NCBI RefSeq assembly: GCF_001678675.1
Contig: NZ_LZRN01000009.1
Coordinates: 62,001 to 126,000 of the forward strand
Origin: Gelidibacter algens
Lineage (GTDB): Bacteria; Bacteroidota; Bacteroidia; Flavobacteriales; Flavobacteriaceae
Length of the DNA: 64,000 nt
Direction of reading: 5' to 3'
Both the position numbers and the translations under genes were made by a program. Position 1 is the stretch's first letter. Each line of letters starts with the position of its first letter. The notes beneath the pieces were generated by a model. It did not search any database and was not told the DNA's origin. It worked only from the letters and a program-made list of their open reading frames with translations. Positions 52,161 to 60,676 of this stretch are shown piece by piece.

Positions 52161-52301
52161 ATGAATGAGATAATTCAAACCATACTAGTTTTTATAGCGC
52201 TCGGACTTGCAGTAAGTTTCATGATCAAGAAATTCTCTTGGAAAAAACCGAAAACAAAAAAGGCCTTTAGTGATGCTCATGATTGTGATAAGTGCCATTA
52301 G
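52161..52301 (+). CDS. FeoB-associated small Cys-containing membrane protein
   Basis: A 46-residue ORF starts 61 bp after feoB: MNEIIQTILVFIALGLA as a membrane span, a Lys-rich segment and the ending AHDCDKCH with a CxxC pair. Tiny proteins of this form are known after feoB in Bacteroidota and may help iron handling. It is too short for most gene callers. Confidence 0.8.
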   Translation: MNEIIQTILVFIALGLAVSFMIKKFSWKKPKTKKAFSDAHDCDKCH

Positions 52302-52479
52302 CGCTTTTTGAACAAATTAAAATTTCTATCGCTATCTGACATTTCCTATCCTTTTCAAACCTAGCCAAAATATGCGCTACCTTACTAATGTAATTGTTAA
52401 GTTTCTTTTCTATACCATGAGAGGCTCCAGGAATTTCCACCAATACCGGTTCATTTTTTGAACTTTAAGCGTTGAACCC

Positions 52480-53136
52480 TTAAACCTCTTTCAAAAACAA
52501 ATTTTTACCTACAGTTTGAGAGACCATCAGCTCTCTTCCATTTAATCTAATTTTAATGGAATGGTCAAAAGGCTCCTTATGCACAATTTCCATCCTTGTT
52601 CCTAAAGAAATCGCATTGTTATCTAAATATTTTAGAAAATCAACCGAACTGTCATTAACACCAACGCACATATACACGATACCTACTTTTGCACTGGCCA
52701 AACTTAATTTTTCAATGTGAATGAACTTACCAGATTTGTCCGGAATGGGATCGCCGTGAGGGTCATGTGTTGGAAAGCCCAAAAACGCATCCAATTCATC
52801 GATGAGTTTTTGAGACTTGATGTGCTCCAATTGCTCGGCTACATCATGAACCTGATCCCAAGTAAAGTTCAGTTTCTCAACCAAAAAGACTTCCCATAAA
52901 CGGTGCTTTCTAATAATATTAACGGCCACACGCTTTCCATCCTCGGTTAAACTGACCCCTTGATACTTTTTGTAGTTGGCATAGTTTTTTTCTGCCAGTT
53001 TCTTTATCATATCAGTTGCAGATGAGGCTTTGGTGCTCATAGCCTCGGCCAATGCATTGGTATTGACCGTCTCTGATCCTTGTTTTCCCAAGTGAAAAAT
53101 GGCCTTTATGTAATTTTCTTCTGTTAGTGTGATCAT
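52480..53136 (-). CDS. DtxR/MntR-family metal-dependent repressor
   Basis: The 218-residue protein has an N-terminal winged HTH (EENYIKAIFHLGKQ, TKASSATDMIKKLAE), a dimerisation domain with metal-ligand-type residues (RKHRLWEVFLVEKL, HDVAEQLEHI) and a C-terminal SH3/FeoA-like domain (about 140-218). Such repressors bind Fe(II) or Mn(II) and shut off uptake genes. It is divergent from a TonB receptor, with a palindromic operator (53187-53202) between. The likely regulon includes itself, the TonB/ABC cluster and feoAB. Confidence 0.95.
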   Translation of the reverse strand: MITLTEENYIKAIFHLGKQGSETVNTNALAEAMSTKASSATDMIKKLAEKNYANYKKYQGVSLTEDGKRVAVNIIRKHRLWEVFLVEKLNFTWDQVHDVAEQLEHIKSQKLIDELDAFLGFPTHDPHGDPIPDKSGKFIHIEKLSLASAKVGIVYMCVGVNDSSVDFLKYLDNNAISLGTRMEIVHKEPFDHSIKIRLNGRELMVSQTVGKNLFLKEV

Positions 53137-53153
53137 GGTTTTGCAATCTAAAA

Positions 53154-53161
53154 CAAATATA
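53154..53161 (-). promoter_or_regulatory. -7 promoter element of the DtxR-family gene
   Basis: Minus-strand TATATTTG, a perfect TAnnTTTG, lies 18 bp before the ATG at 53136. The palindromic operator at 53187-53202 sits at about the -33 region of this promoter, so the regulator may control itself. Confidence 0.65.
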
Positions 53162-53186
53162 ACGATATAAACAAATTAAATATATT

Positions 53187-53202
53187 TTTAGACTTATCTA
53201 AA
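53187..53202. promoter_or_regulatory. DtxR-type operator palindrome (TTTAGACTTATCTAAA)
   Basis: A perfect inverted repeat with TTTAGA and TCTAAA arms and a CTTA centre matches the DtxR/MntR box form (TTTAGG-N4-CCTAAA and variants). It lies between the divergent promoters of the regulator and the TonB receptor, upstream of both -7 boxes (53154-53161 minus, 53211-53218 plus). Confidence 0.7.
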
Positions 53203-53210
53203 TATATATT

Positions 53211-53218
53211 TATATTTG
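53211..53218 (+). promoter_or_regulatory. -7 promoter element (TATATTTG) of the TonB receptor
   Basis: TATATTTG fits TAnnTTTG and lies 17 bp upstream of the TTG start at 53236. The palindromic operator lies just ahead of it, so a bound repressor would occlude the -33 region. Confidence 0.65.
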
Positions 53219-53235
53219 TATAAAAATTATTTCAA

Positions 53236-55530
53236 TTGAAACTAATAACTACTCTTCTTTTAATTTCTTTTGTAGCTCAGGGGCAACAAACTTACGAGGT
53301 GAGTGGTCAGGTGACTTCTGAAAAAAAATCACTTCCCTTTGCAAATGTCTATCTCGAAAGTAGTTCAAAAGGCATCATGACTGACAGCAATGGTAATTAT
53401 AAACTCACCAAGATTGAACCAGGAACGTACACCATAATCGCTTCCTTTGCAGGCTATAGAACACAACAGCAGAAATTTACAATCACTGATAAAAACAAAA
53501 CCTTACACTTTAATCTTGATAATGAAGCTCTTGACGAAATTGTCATAACAGGAACACGAACTGAAAAGCGCAAAACGGATTCTCCTGTGATTGTAAACCT
53601 GATCAACAGTCAAACTCTTGAACAAGTTGTTGCAACAGACCTCTCTGATGGTTTGCGCTTCCAACCTGGTTTGCGGGTGGAAACTAATTGCCAAACCTGC
53701 AATTATACACAAATCAGAATGAACGGACTTCAAGGTGGCTATTCTCAAATTCTTGTTAATGGACGTCCAATTTTTAGTCCGTTGACAGGCCTTTATGGTT
53801 TGGAACAAATTCCGGTGAACATGATTGAGCGTATTGAAGTGGTTCGTGGTGGTGTTTCTGCACTATATGGCTCAAGTGCTATCGGCGGAACTGTTAATGT
53901 AATTACAAAAATTCCTAAGCAAAACAATTACAGTGTAGGCTATACTTTTGAATCCATTGATGGAGACGCTACCCAAAATATCACCAACGGTAACGCTACT
54001 GTAGTCAGCAAGGATTATAACTCAGGTGCTAATTTCTTTGTAAGCAATCGCAAGCGGACTGCCTATGATGCCAACGGCGATAATTTTTCAGAACTGCCAG
54101 AATTAAAGGACAATTCTTTCGGGGTGAACGCCTTTTATTTGCCTACCGAGAATTCGAAGTTGGAATTGAGCTTGAGCAGTCTTTTTGAATATCGTTATGG
54201 CGGCGAGATTGTAGACAAACCAGCGTATTTGGCCCAACAATCTGAAGAACGATACCATCATGTGCTCATGGCAAGTTTAGATTATCAAATTAATTTTAAT
54301 GATGATAAAAGCGCATTAATTCTTTACTATGGCGGCCAACGTACAGATCGGGACCATTATACAGGTATTATTCCTGATGACAGTTTTGATCAACAAGCCT
54401 TTTTTGCTGATCCTCCTTACGGCACCTCTGAAGTTACAACCCATCAGGGCGGTGCGCAAATCAACCAAAAAATAGACGATTTTATAGTAGGAAAAACGGT
54501 TCTCACAGCTGGTACGGAATTTGTTTATGACGCTGTTTTTGATGAGATCACCGCCTATAATTATTTGATCAATCAAACCACGCGCAATCTTGGAGTATTT
54601 GTTCAAAATGATTGGGACATTTCAGAAGCATTGAACTTTCTTTCCGGATTCAGAATTGACAAACATAACCTTGTGGACCATGCTATTTTAAGTCCAAGGT
54701 TATCACTATTGTATAAATTAAAAAAAAACGCCCAATTCCGTTTAGGTTGGGGCACCGGGTTTAGAGCGCCACAAGCTTTTGATACAGATTTGCATATTAC
54801 CTTTGCTGGTGGTGGGGTTTCAAGAATTACACTTGCCGACGACTTATTTGAGGAACGCTCCAATAGCTACACGGCTTCCATCAATTATGATAATGCAACT
54901 GAGCACTTCATTGCCGGCTTTACTTTGGAAGGCTTCTACACCCAGCTTAGAGATGCTTTTTATCAAGCCCCAATGGGTGAGGATGCCTTTGGACAACGCT
55001 TTGAAAAACGGAATGGTAGCGACGCCACTGTAAAAGGTTTTACTTTGGAAGCACGTGCAAATTTTGATTATGTGTTTGAAGTAGAAGCTGGTTTCACATT
55101 ACAGTCAAGTTTATTTGACGAAGCTGTTGAAAATATTATAGGATTAGAATCAAAGCGCGAATTTTTGCGTACCCCAGATGATTATGGCTATGCAACATTG
55201 ACCTACACACCGACTAAAAAATTCAATTTGAGTGCCAACTTTGTTTACACCGGGCAAATGGACATTGCTCATTTTGCTGGAGAGGATACCGGTCAAAATG
55301 TTGATGAATATTACAAAACCCCATCTTTTACCGAATTGAGTTTAAGAGCAGGTTACAATTTCGATATTACAAGAGTAAGCACCAATTTAGAAGTTTTTGG
55401 AGGGATCAAAAACATAACCAACAGTTACCAAGACGATTTTGATATTGGAAAAAACAGGGATAGCAATTATGTATATGGACCTAGAGCACCACGATCCGTG
55501 TTTGTTGGTCTCAAAATAAAATCGCTTTAA
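53236..55530 (+). CDS. TonB-dependent outer membrane receptor for a metal or chelate
   Basis: The 764-residue protein starts at TTG 53236 (no ATG nearby) with a signal peptide (about 1-16). A carboxypeptidase-like N-terminal domain (about 18-105, SGQVTSEKKSLPFANVYLES) leads to the plug (GTRTEKRKTDSPV, RNGLQ-like QIRMNGLQGGYSQILVNG, IERIEVVRGGVSALYGSSAIGGTVNVITK), and the beta-barrel runs to the C-terminal aromatic end. The CQTC pair at about 150-153 in the plug is seen in metal/heme-linked receptors. It takes up a bound metal or complex by TonB energy. First gene of the uptake cluster, divergent from the DtxR-type regulator. Confidence 0.95.
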   Translation: MKLITTLLLISFVAQGQQTYEVSGQVTSEKKSLPFANVYLESSSKGIMTDSNGNYKLTKIEPGTYTIIASFAGYRTQQQKFTITDKNKTLHFNLDNEALDEIVITGTRTEKRKTDSPVIVNLINSQTLEQVVATDLSDGLRFQPGLRVETNCQTCNYTQIRMNGLQGGYSQILVNGRPIFSPLTGLYGLEQIPVNMIERIEVVRGGVSALYGSSAIGGTVNVITKIPKQNNYSVGYTFESIDGDATQNITNGNATVVSKDYNSGANFFVSNRKRTAYDANGDNFSELPELKDNSFGVNAFYLPTENSKLELSLSSLFEYRYGGEIVDKPAYLAQQSEERYHHVLMASLDYQINFNDDKSALILYYGGQRTDRDHYTGIIPDDSFDQQAFFADPPYGTSEVTTHQGGAQINQKIDDFIVGKTVLTAGTEFVYDAVFDEITAYNYLINQTTRNLGVFVQNDWDISEALNFLSGFRIDKHNLVDHAILSPRLSLLYKLKKNAQFRLGWGTGFRAPQAFDTDLHITFAGGGVSRITLADDLFEERSNSYTASINYDNATEHFIAGFTLEGFYTQLRDAFYQAPMGEDAFGQRFEKRNGSDATVKGFTLEARANFDYVFEVEAGFTLQSSLFDEAVENIIGLESKREFLRTPDDYGYATLTYTPTKKFNLSANFVYTGQMDIAHFAGEDTGQNVDEYYKTPSFTELSLRAGYNFDITRVSTNLEVFGGIKNITNSYQDDFDIGKNRDSNYVYGPRAPRSVFVGLKIKSL

Positions 55531-55541
55531 ATTTGAATGAC

Positions 55542-56012
55542 ATGTGGAGAATTTGTGTTACTATTTTTGTCTTTACATGGGTCATGACCGCTTTTTCACA
55601 ACAGGAAAAGTCGGTACAATGGTTAACTTTTGAACAACTGTCAGTTGCTCTTCAAAACCATCCAAAAAAAGTATTTATTGATTTTTATGCCGATTGGTGT
55701 GCTCCCTGTTTAAAAATGCAACGAGAAGTTTTTACGGATTCAAAGGTCATTGAAGTACTCAACAAAAATTATTATGCAGTCCAAATGAATGTTGAAACTA
55801 CAGACACCATTCAGTTTGGGAAGCAAATTTTCGTCAATAAACGCATTAACAGACGTAATCCTATCCACGAAATTGCCCTACTAATGGCAAGCCAGAAAAA
55901 TAAACCATTTTCTTTACCTGCGCTCGTTTTTTTAGATGAGAATTTTAAACCAACAGCACGCTACTTTCAATATTTAAATACCGATCAATTTTTGGAGATC
56001 ATCACCTATTGA
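55542..56012 (+). CDS. Exported thioredoxin-like protein
   Basis: The 156-residue protein is started at ATG 55542 (MWRICVTIFVFTW, signal peptide); the TTG nine bases earlier is less likely. A thioredoxin-like fold with DFYADWCAPCLKMQ carries the CAPC redox pair, and LPALVFLDENFKPT resembles the family's cis-Pro stretch. It probably maintains thiols of the periplasm for the neighbouring receptor and binding protein. It follows the receptor by 11 bp. Confidence 0.88.
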   Translation: MWRICVTIFVFTWVMTAFSQQEKSVQWLTFEQLSVALQNHPKKVFIDFYADWCAPCLKMQREVFTDSKVIEVLNKNYYAVQMNVETTDTIQFGKQIFVNKRINRRNPIHEIALLMASQKNKPFSLPALVFLDENFKPTARYFQYLNTDQFLEIITY

Positions 56013-56057
56013 TCTTAGAAATCGTTAATTATCAGTGGGCCATCCTCAATTTTTTAG

Positions 56058-56065
56058 TACTTTCG
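56058..56065 (+). promoter_or_regulatory. -7-like promoter element (TACTTTCG)
   Basis: TACTTTCG differs from TAnnTTTG by one base and lies 18 bp upstream of the binding-protein ATG. A candidate operator half-site follows at 56075-56090. Confidence 0.45.
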
Positions 56066-56074
56066 TAACTTATA

Positions 56075-56090
56075 TTTAGACTTATGAAAA
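56075..56090. promoter_or_regulatory. Candidate DtxR-type operator over the start codon
   Basis: TTTAGA-CTTA-TGAAAA equals the first ten bases of the 53187-53202 palindrome exactly and matches four of six in the right arm. It spans the ATG at 56084, where binding could hinder transcript elongation. Confidence 0.4.
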
Positions 56091-56995
56091 AAATAGTTTT
56101 CATTCTATTAACTTTTGTATTCATTTCTGCTTGCAAAGATTCTGAACCTAGCAACGGCAACCTCAATATCGTTACCACAACCACCATGATTACAGATTTG
56201 GTAACACATATTGGTGGTGATAAATTGAATATTCAAGGGTTGATGGGAAGTGGTGTAGATCCGCATTTATATAAAGCCAGTGAAGGTGATGTCTCTAAAT
56301 TGGCAAATGCCGATTTGATTTTTTATGGAGGCCTGCATTTGGAAGGAAAACTTGTAGAAGTTTTTCAAAAAATGGAAAGCCAACATATTAAAACTATAGC
56401 TGTTTCTGACGCATTGGACACCAAAACATTGATTGGCTCTGAATATTTTGCGTCTAATTATGATCCACATATTTGGTTTGATGTCAACAATTGGGAATTG
56501 ATTACCAATTTTGTAGTTCAAAAACTATCTGAAGCAAATCCAGAAAACAAAGCCCTATTTGAAGAGAACGGCAAAACTTATCTTGAGGAATTAAAATCGT
56601 TGGACGCAGATATCAAATCTATCATCAGCACACTTCCAGAAGAGAAAAGAATATTGGTCACTGCACATGATGCCTTTAATTATTTTGGACAGGCCTACGG
56701 ATTTGAAGTGGTAGGTTTACAAGGATTGTCAACTGCCACAGAAGCTGGTGTACAAGATGTTCAAAATTTGGCTACTTTTATTATCGATAAAAAAGTAAAA
56801 GCCGTTTTTGTTGAAAGCTCAGTACCAAAACGTACCATTGAAGCACTTCAGGCTGCGGTGAACTCCAAAAATCACAATGTAGAAATTGGAGGCACTTTAT
56901 ATTCTGATGCTTTAGGAAATGCCGGTACTCCTGAAGGCACTTATATAGGCATGTTTCGGTATAATGTCAACACCATTGTGAGTGCGCTTAAATAA
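56084..56995 (+). CDS. Metal ABC transporter substrate-binding lipoprotein (TroA/MntA type)
   Basis: The 303-residue protein has a lipobox FISAC (Cys17), then a cluster A-I binding fold: VTTTTMITDLVTHI, GVDPHLYKAS (first His ligand), DPHIWFD (second ligand, about 126-132), VTAHDAFNYFG (third) and a late Glu/Asp in FVESSV. No long His-rich loop of the ZnuA kind is present, so it may favour manganese or iron over zinc. It captures the metal in the periplasm and hands it to the permeases encoded downstream. Confidence 0.93.
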   Translation: MKKIVFILLTFVFISACKDSEPSNGNLNIVTTTTMITDLVTHIGGDKLNIQGLMGSGVDPHLYKASEGDVSKLANADLIFYGGLHLEGKLVEVFQKMESQHIKTIAVSDALDTKTLIGSEYFASNYDPHIWFDVNNWELITNFVVQKLSEANPENKALFEENGKTYLEELKSLDADIKSIISTLPEEKRILVTAHDAFNYFGQAYGFEVVGLQGLSTATEAGVQDVQNLATFIIDKKVKAVFVESSVPKRTIEALQAAVNSKNHNVEIGGTLYSDALGNAGTPEGTYIGMFRYNVNTIVSALK

Positions 56996-57341
56996 AGATG
57001 GCAGTGTCAAGTCATAGTGGGCAGTAACCTAGGAGGTTTAACAAAAATAATACAATTAATTATTTGAAGCTATTCCTGCTATCCGCTATATCTTTTTTGA
57101 AGAAAAATCAAAAAAGGATGCCGCTCCTATCAGGGCTAAAACCTGTGCTATCGGTAAAGCTCAAGTGACGAAAAGTCTCTAGCAGTCGTGAAAATTTTAA
57201 TACCAATTACGCCCATATTTTCAGGGAACTAGTGAATCTGTGAAAATTCGTGAAATCCGTGTCAAAATTTTTGGAAGTCAAAGTGAGATGCCCTAAAGTA
57301 CATAGTTTTTACTTAATTTGAGACCAATAAAAGCCATATTG
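56996..57341. other. Gap of 346 bp between the binding protein and ATPase genes
   Basis: No ORF of good composition is present. It holds short dispersed repeat motifs such as GTGAAAATTCGTGAAATCCGTG (several GTG/CGTG units, 57238-57264) like ones seen at 58215-58230, and TTTTTTGAAG/AATCAAAAAA inverted bits near 57090-57115. A TTAATTTG near 57313 could be a weak -7 box for the ATPase gene. Confidence 0.4.
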
Positions 57342-58106
57342 ATGGATGATAACATGAAAGAATCAAATGCATCAACCGCATTTGCCGTTAAAGTTGATGA
57401 CTTGACAGTGGCTTACAACTATAAGCCTGTGCTTTGGGATATAGATCTTGAAATTCCTGAAGGTGTGCTGATGGCCATTGTTGGCCCAAATGGTGCTGGA
57501 AAATCTACCTTGATCAAAGCCATTTTGGGTATTCTCAAACCTATTGCAGGAAGTGTCAGTATTTATGGAAAACCCTATAAAAAACAGCGTTCGCTTGTAG
57601 CTTACGTACCACAAAAAGGAAGTGTGGATTGGGATTTCCCCACCATTGCGCTAGACGTGGTGATGATGGGTACTTATGGAAGTTTGGGATGGATCAAACG
57701 CCCTGGAGCAAAAGAAAAGAAAGCAGCCTTGGAAGCCTTGGAAAAAGTGGGCATGCTCCCCTTTAAAAACAGACAGATCAGCCAGCTTTCTGGCGGACAA
57801 CAGCAACGCATTTTTTTGGCAAGAGCATTGGTACAGGACGCCTCTATCTATTTTATGGATGAACCCTTTCAAGGTGTAGATGCTACTACCGAAATTGCCA
57901 TTATCAATATTTTAAAAGAATTGCGAAAAGAAGGAAAAACAGTTGTAGTTGTGCATCATGATTTGCAAACGGTTCCAGAATATTTTGATTGGGTGACTTT
58001 TTTGAACGTTAAAAAAATCGCTACAGGTCCGGTTAAAGATATTTTTAATGATGATAACTTGACGAAGACTTATGGAATTAATTATAAGGTGAGTGTGCAG
58101 AAGTAG
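57342..58106 (+). CDS. Metal ABC transporter ATP-binding protein
   Basis: The start is ATG 57342 (MDDNMKES), because the upstream TTG at 57318 lies within a promoter-like element; ATG 57354 is another option. The 254-residue ATPase has Walker [12 protein letters not shown]-loop [13 protein letters not shown], the signature LSGGQQQR, Walker [13 protein letters not shown] and the H-loop VVHHDL. The Q-loop context is typical of Mn/Zn/Fe ABC importers (family TroB/ZnuC). It powers the two permeases that follow. Confidence 0.94.
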   Translation: MDDNMKESNASTAFAVKVDDLTVAYNYKPVLWDIDLEIPEGVLMAIVGPNGAGKSTLIKAILGILKPIAGSVSIYGKPYKKQRSLVAYVPQKGSVDWDFPTIALDVVMMGTYGSLGWIKRPGAKEKKAALEALEKVGMLPFKNRQISQLSGGQQQRIFLARALVQDASIYFMDEPFQGVDATTEIAIINILKELRKEGKTVVVVHHDLQTVPEYFDWVTFLNVKKIATGPVKDIFNDDNLTKTYGINYKVSVQK

Positions 58107-58122
58107 AGAAGGCAGTAGTATG

Positions 58123-58146
58123 CAGTCAACAGTTGGCAGTTGACTG
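58123..58146. repeat. Inverted repeat CAGTCAAC/GTTGACTG
   Basis: Eight-base arms with an eight-base spacer lie 17 bp after the ATPase stop, with flanking GGCAGT heptamer-like units. Likely a dispersed palindromic repeat; it could also be a weak transcription stop. The rest of the 226-bp gap 58107-58332 is AT-rich with no gene. Confidence 0.55.
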
Positions 58147-58332
58147 ACATTATGTTTGACCCATAACGTTTCAAAATGCTGAAAAGGTTTGCAAAATGAG
58201 AACTATAAAAAAACATTCGTGTATTCGTGGCAAAAAAAATATACGTTAAGATTTAAATAAGCTAGAAGTTTTCAGACTCAAAACCTGAAAAATTATAATA
58301 AAAAAAGATTCCTGCCTACGGAGGAATGCGCT

Positions 58333-59460
58333 ATGAATTTACAAGAGTACTTTTCTTTAGTTTTCAGTGATTACACCTTGCGAACCATCACGCTAGGCAC
58401 CGCTATTTTAGGCGCTGTCACCGGAATGCTCGGTAGTTTTGCGGTGCTGCGGAAACAAAGTTTGCTAGGAGACGCCATTTCGCATGCCGCCCTACCAGGA
58501 ATTGCTCTGGCTTTTTTAATCACCGGCGCAAAAGATAGCAACACGTTATTGCTTGGTGCTTTGGTCAGTGGACTTATTGGCACCTTTTGGATCAGGGGCA
58601 TCATCAGTAAAACACACCTAAAATCAGATACCGCTTTAGGACTCATCCTTTCCTTATTCTTCGGATTCGGGATGCTATTGCTCACCTTTATCCAAAAACA
58701 ACCCAACGCAAATCAAGCGGGATTGGACAAATATCTCTTTGGACAAGCCGCTACATTAGTGGAAAGCGACGTGTGGTTGATGGCTATAGTAACCGGAATT
58801 TGTGTGGTGGTCATGCTGTTGTTTTGGAAGGAATTCAAATTGCTGCTCTTTGATGCAGATTACACTAAAACTTTAGGCTTCAATACCAAATTTATTGATA
58901 TTTTAATCACAACCTTTATTGTGTTGGCCATTGTTTTAGGCCTGCAGACGGTGGGGGTGGTACTTATGAGCGCTATGTTATTGGCACCTGCCGCAGCGGC
59001 AAGGCAGTGGACAAATAGCCTAAGCAAGATGGTGCTTTTAGCTGCAATTTTCGGGGCCTTCTCCGGTGTTTTTGGAACAGCCATCAGCGCCAGCCAAAAC
59101 AACCTATCAACAGGTCCAGTGATTGTTATTGTCGCTTCCGTATTTGTGGTCTTCTCATTCATTTTCTCACCCAGTCGTGGATTGTTGTTTCGTCAAATCC
59201 GGTTTATCAATAACCGAAGAGATTTGGAACTTCAAAAAACGCTCTCCTTCATGTATCGCATCGCAGAGACCCATGACGATATTTCACATCCTCACGCCAT
59301 TAAAATATTGAACAATTTTCAAGGGTTTACAAAAAAAACCCTTCAGAAATTGGTCAACAAAAACTATGTAACCATTGATGGTACTATGTGGAGCTTAACA
59401 GAAGAAGGTTTTGAAACCGCAGCCAATTTATATAACCAAAACTTCAAAGCAGATGTCTAG
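58333..59460 (+). CDS. Metal ABC transporter permease 1 with C-terminal winged helix
   Basis: The 375-residue protein has about eight spans with the ABC-3 permease pattern (GSFAVLRKQSLLGDAISHAALPGI, VGVVLMSAMLLAPAAAARQW). A C-terminal cytosolic extension of about 85 residues (LQKTLSFMYRIAETHDDISHPHAI, NNFQGFTKKTLQKLVNKNYV, WSLTEEGFE) reads like a DtxR-type winged helix. Such an extension is longer than in TroC-type permeases and might sense metal. Its stop overlaps the next permease start by eight bases (ATGTCTAG). Confidence 0.92.
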   Translation: MNLQEYFSLVFSDYTLRTITLGTAILGAVTGMLGSFAVLRKQSLLGDAISHAALPGIALAFLITGAKDSNTLLLGALVSGLIGTFWIRGIISKTHLKSDTALGLILSLFFGFGMLLLTFIQKQPNANQAGLDKYLFGQAATLVESDVWLMAIVTGICVVVMLLFWKEFKLLLFDADYTKTLGFNTKFIDILITTFIVLAIVLGLQTVGVVLMSAMLLAPAAAARQWTNSLSKMVLLAAIFGAFSGVFGTAISASQNNLSTGPVIVIVASVFVVFSFIFSPSRGLLFRQIRFINNRRDLELQKTLSFMYRIAETHDDISHPHAIKILNNFQGFTKKTLQKLVNKNYVTIDGTMWSLTEEGFETAANLYNQNFKADV

Positions 59461-60613
59461 TGCACAATTGGAAATACAACTCATCGCGAGTATAGTGGCC
59501 GTGGCCTGTGCCATTCCAGGTACTTTTTTGGTGCTCCGTAAAATGGCCATGATCAGTGATGCCATTAGTCATTCCATATTACCAGGAATTGTGGTTGGTT
59601 TTTTTATTACCCAAGACCTCAACTCCCCACTTCTCATCTTATTGGCCGCTCTAACTGGAGTGATCACCGTAGCTTTAGTAGAACGGATTCAAAAAACAGG
59701 ATTGGTAAAGGAGGATACTGCTATTGGATTAGTATTTCCTGTCTTATTTAGTATAGGCGTCATCATGATCGCCAAAAATGCAAACGACGTGCATTTAGAC
59801 ATTGACGCCGTGTTATTGGGTGAATTAGCTTTTGCACCCTTTGACCGGCTCACGGTTGGAGGAACAGACATTGGCCCAAAATCATTATGGGTTATTGGCA
59901 CTATTTTGCTCATCACCATTGCGCTGCTGATTGCATTTTTTAAAGAATTAAAAGTGAGCACTTTTGATGCTGGTTTATCAGCCTCTCTCGGATTTTCACC
60001 AATCATTATCCATTATGGACTGATGACCGTTGCTTCTGTTACCACTGTTGGTGCTTTTGATGCGGTTGGTGCAATATTGGTGGTAGCCTTGATGATTGCC
60101 CCAGCGGCCTGTGCATATCTACTGACCACCGACTTAAAAAAAATGCTCGGGCTCGCCATATTTTTCGGAGTGTTTAGCGCCATTGCTGGATACTGGGTAG
60201 CACATTGGTTGGATGCCTCAATTGCTGGATCAATTACGACGACCCTTGGAGTGGTGTTTTTTATCATTTACTTATTTGCGCCAAGTAAAGGACTTATAGC
60301 CGTGACATACAGAGAAAAGCAACAACGTATTGAAGTTTCTTTACTGACGTTTTTACTGCACCTTAAAAATCATAGCGAAGAACGGGAAAGACACGTCAAT
60401 CATCTCAACGAACATATCAATTGGCAAAAAGTGAGAAGCAAGACTGTTTTGGATCTAGCACTTAAAAACAACATGATTCTTATTAACAATAGCATCGTTT
60501 CCCTTACTGAAAAAGGAGATGCGTTTACGTCTCAAGCCATCAACTATATCGTTACCAATGAGGATGCCCAAATTGAAGATATGAAAGAAGATTTCTTTTT
60601 GTTCAGGGGTTAG
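59453..60613 (+). CDS. Metal ABC transporter permease 2 with C-terminal winged helix
   Basis: Start at ATG 59453 (MSSAQLEIQL), within the tail of permease 1, giving 386 residues. It has the ABC-3 permease pattern (PGTFLVLRKMAMISDAISHSILPGIV, GAFDAVGAILVVALMIAPAACAYLL) and a C-terminal extension (about 300-386, LLTFLLHLKNHSEERE, IVSLTEKGDAF) that looks like a winged helix, diverged from permease 1's. The two permeases form the membrane channel as a heterodimer with the ATPase and TroA-like protein. Confidence 0.92.
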   Translation: MSSAQLEIQLIASIVAVACAIPGTFLVLRKMAMISDAISHSILPGIVVGFFITQDLNSPLLILLAALTGVITVALVERIQKTGLVKEDTAIGLVFPVLFSIGVIMIAKNANDVHLDIDAVLLGELAFAPFDRLTVGGTDIGPKSLWVIGTILLITIALLIAFFKELKVSTFDAGLSASLGFSPIIIHYGLMTVASVTTVGAFDAVGAILVVALMIAPAACAYLLTTDLKKMLGLAIFFGVFSAIAGYWVAHWLDASIAGSITTTLGVVFFIIYLFAPSKGLIAVTYREKQQRIEVSLLTFLLHLKNHSEERERHVNHLNEHINWQKVRSKTVLDLALKNNMILINNSIVSLTEKGDAFTSQAINYIVTNEDAQIEDMKEDFFLFRG

Positions 60614-60647
60614 TTTTACCAATTTCTTTAGGACCAAATAATTTCGC

Positions 60648-60655
60648 TAACTTTG
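60648..60655 (+). promoter_or_regulatory. -7 promoter element (TAACTTTG) of the amidase gene
   Basis: TAACTTTG fits TAnnTTTG exactly. It lies 21 bp upstream of the ATG at 60677 and includes the in-frame TTG at 60653, ruling that codon out as the start. Confidence 0.6.
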
Positions 60656-60676
60656 ATTTCTACCAAATGTTCAACA

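Noticed and set aside
52302-52479. A 29-codon ORF near 52372 between the feoB partner and the DtxR gene
   Set aside because: Too short, with no span, signal or conserved motif.
56996-57317. A possible non-coding RNA in the gap with GTG/CGTG repeats
   Set aside because: No stable stem with a terminator and no promoter match of quality; similar units at 58200-58230 suggest dispersed repeats instead.
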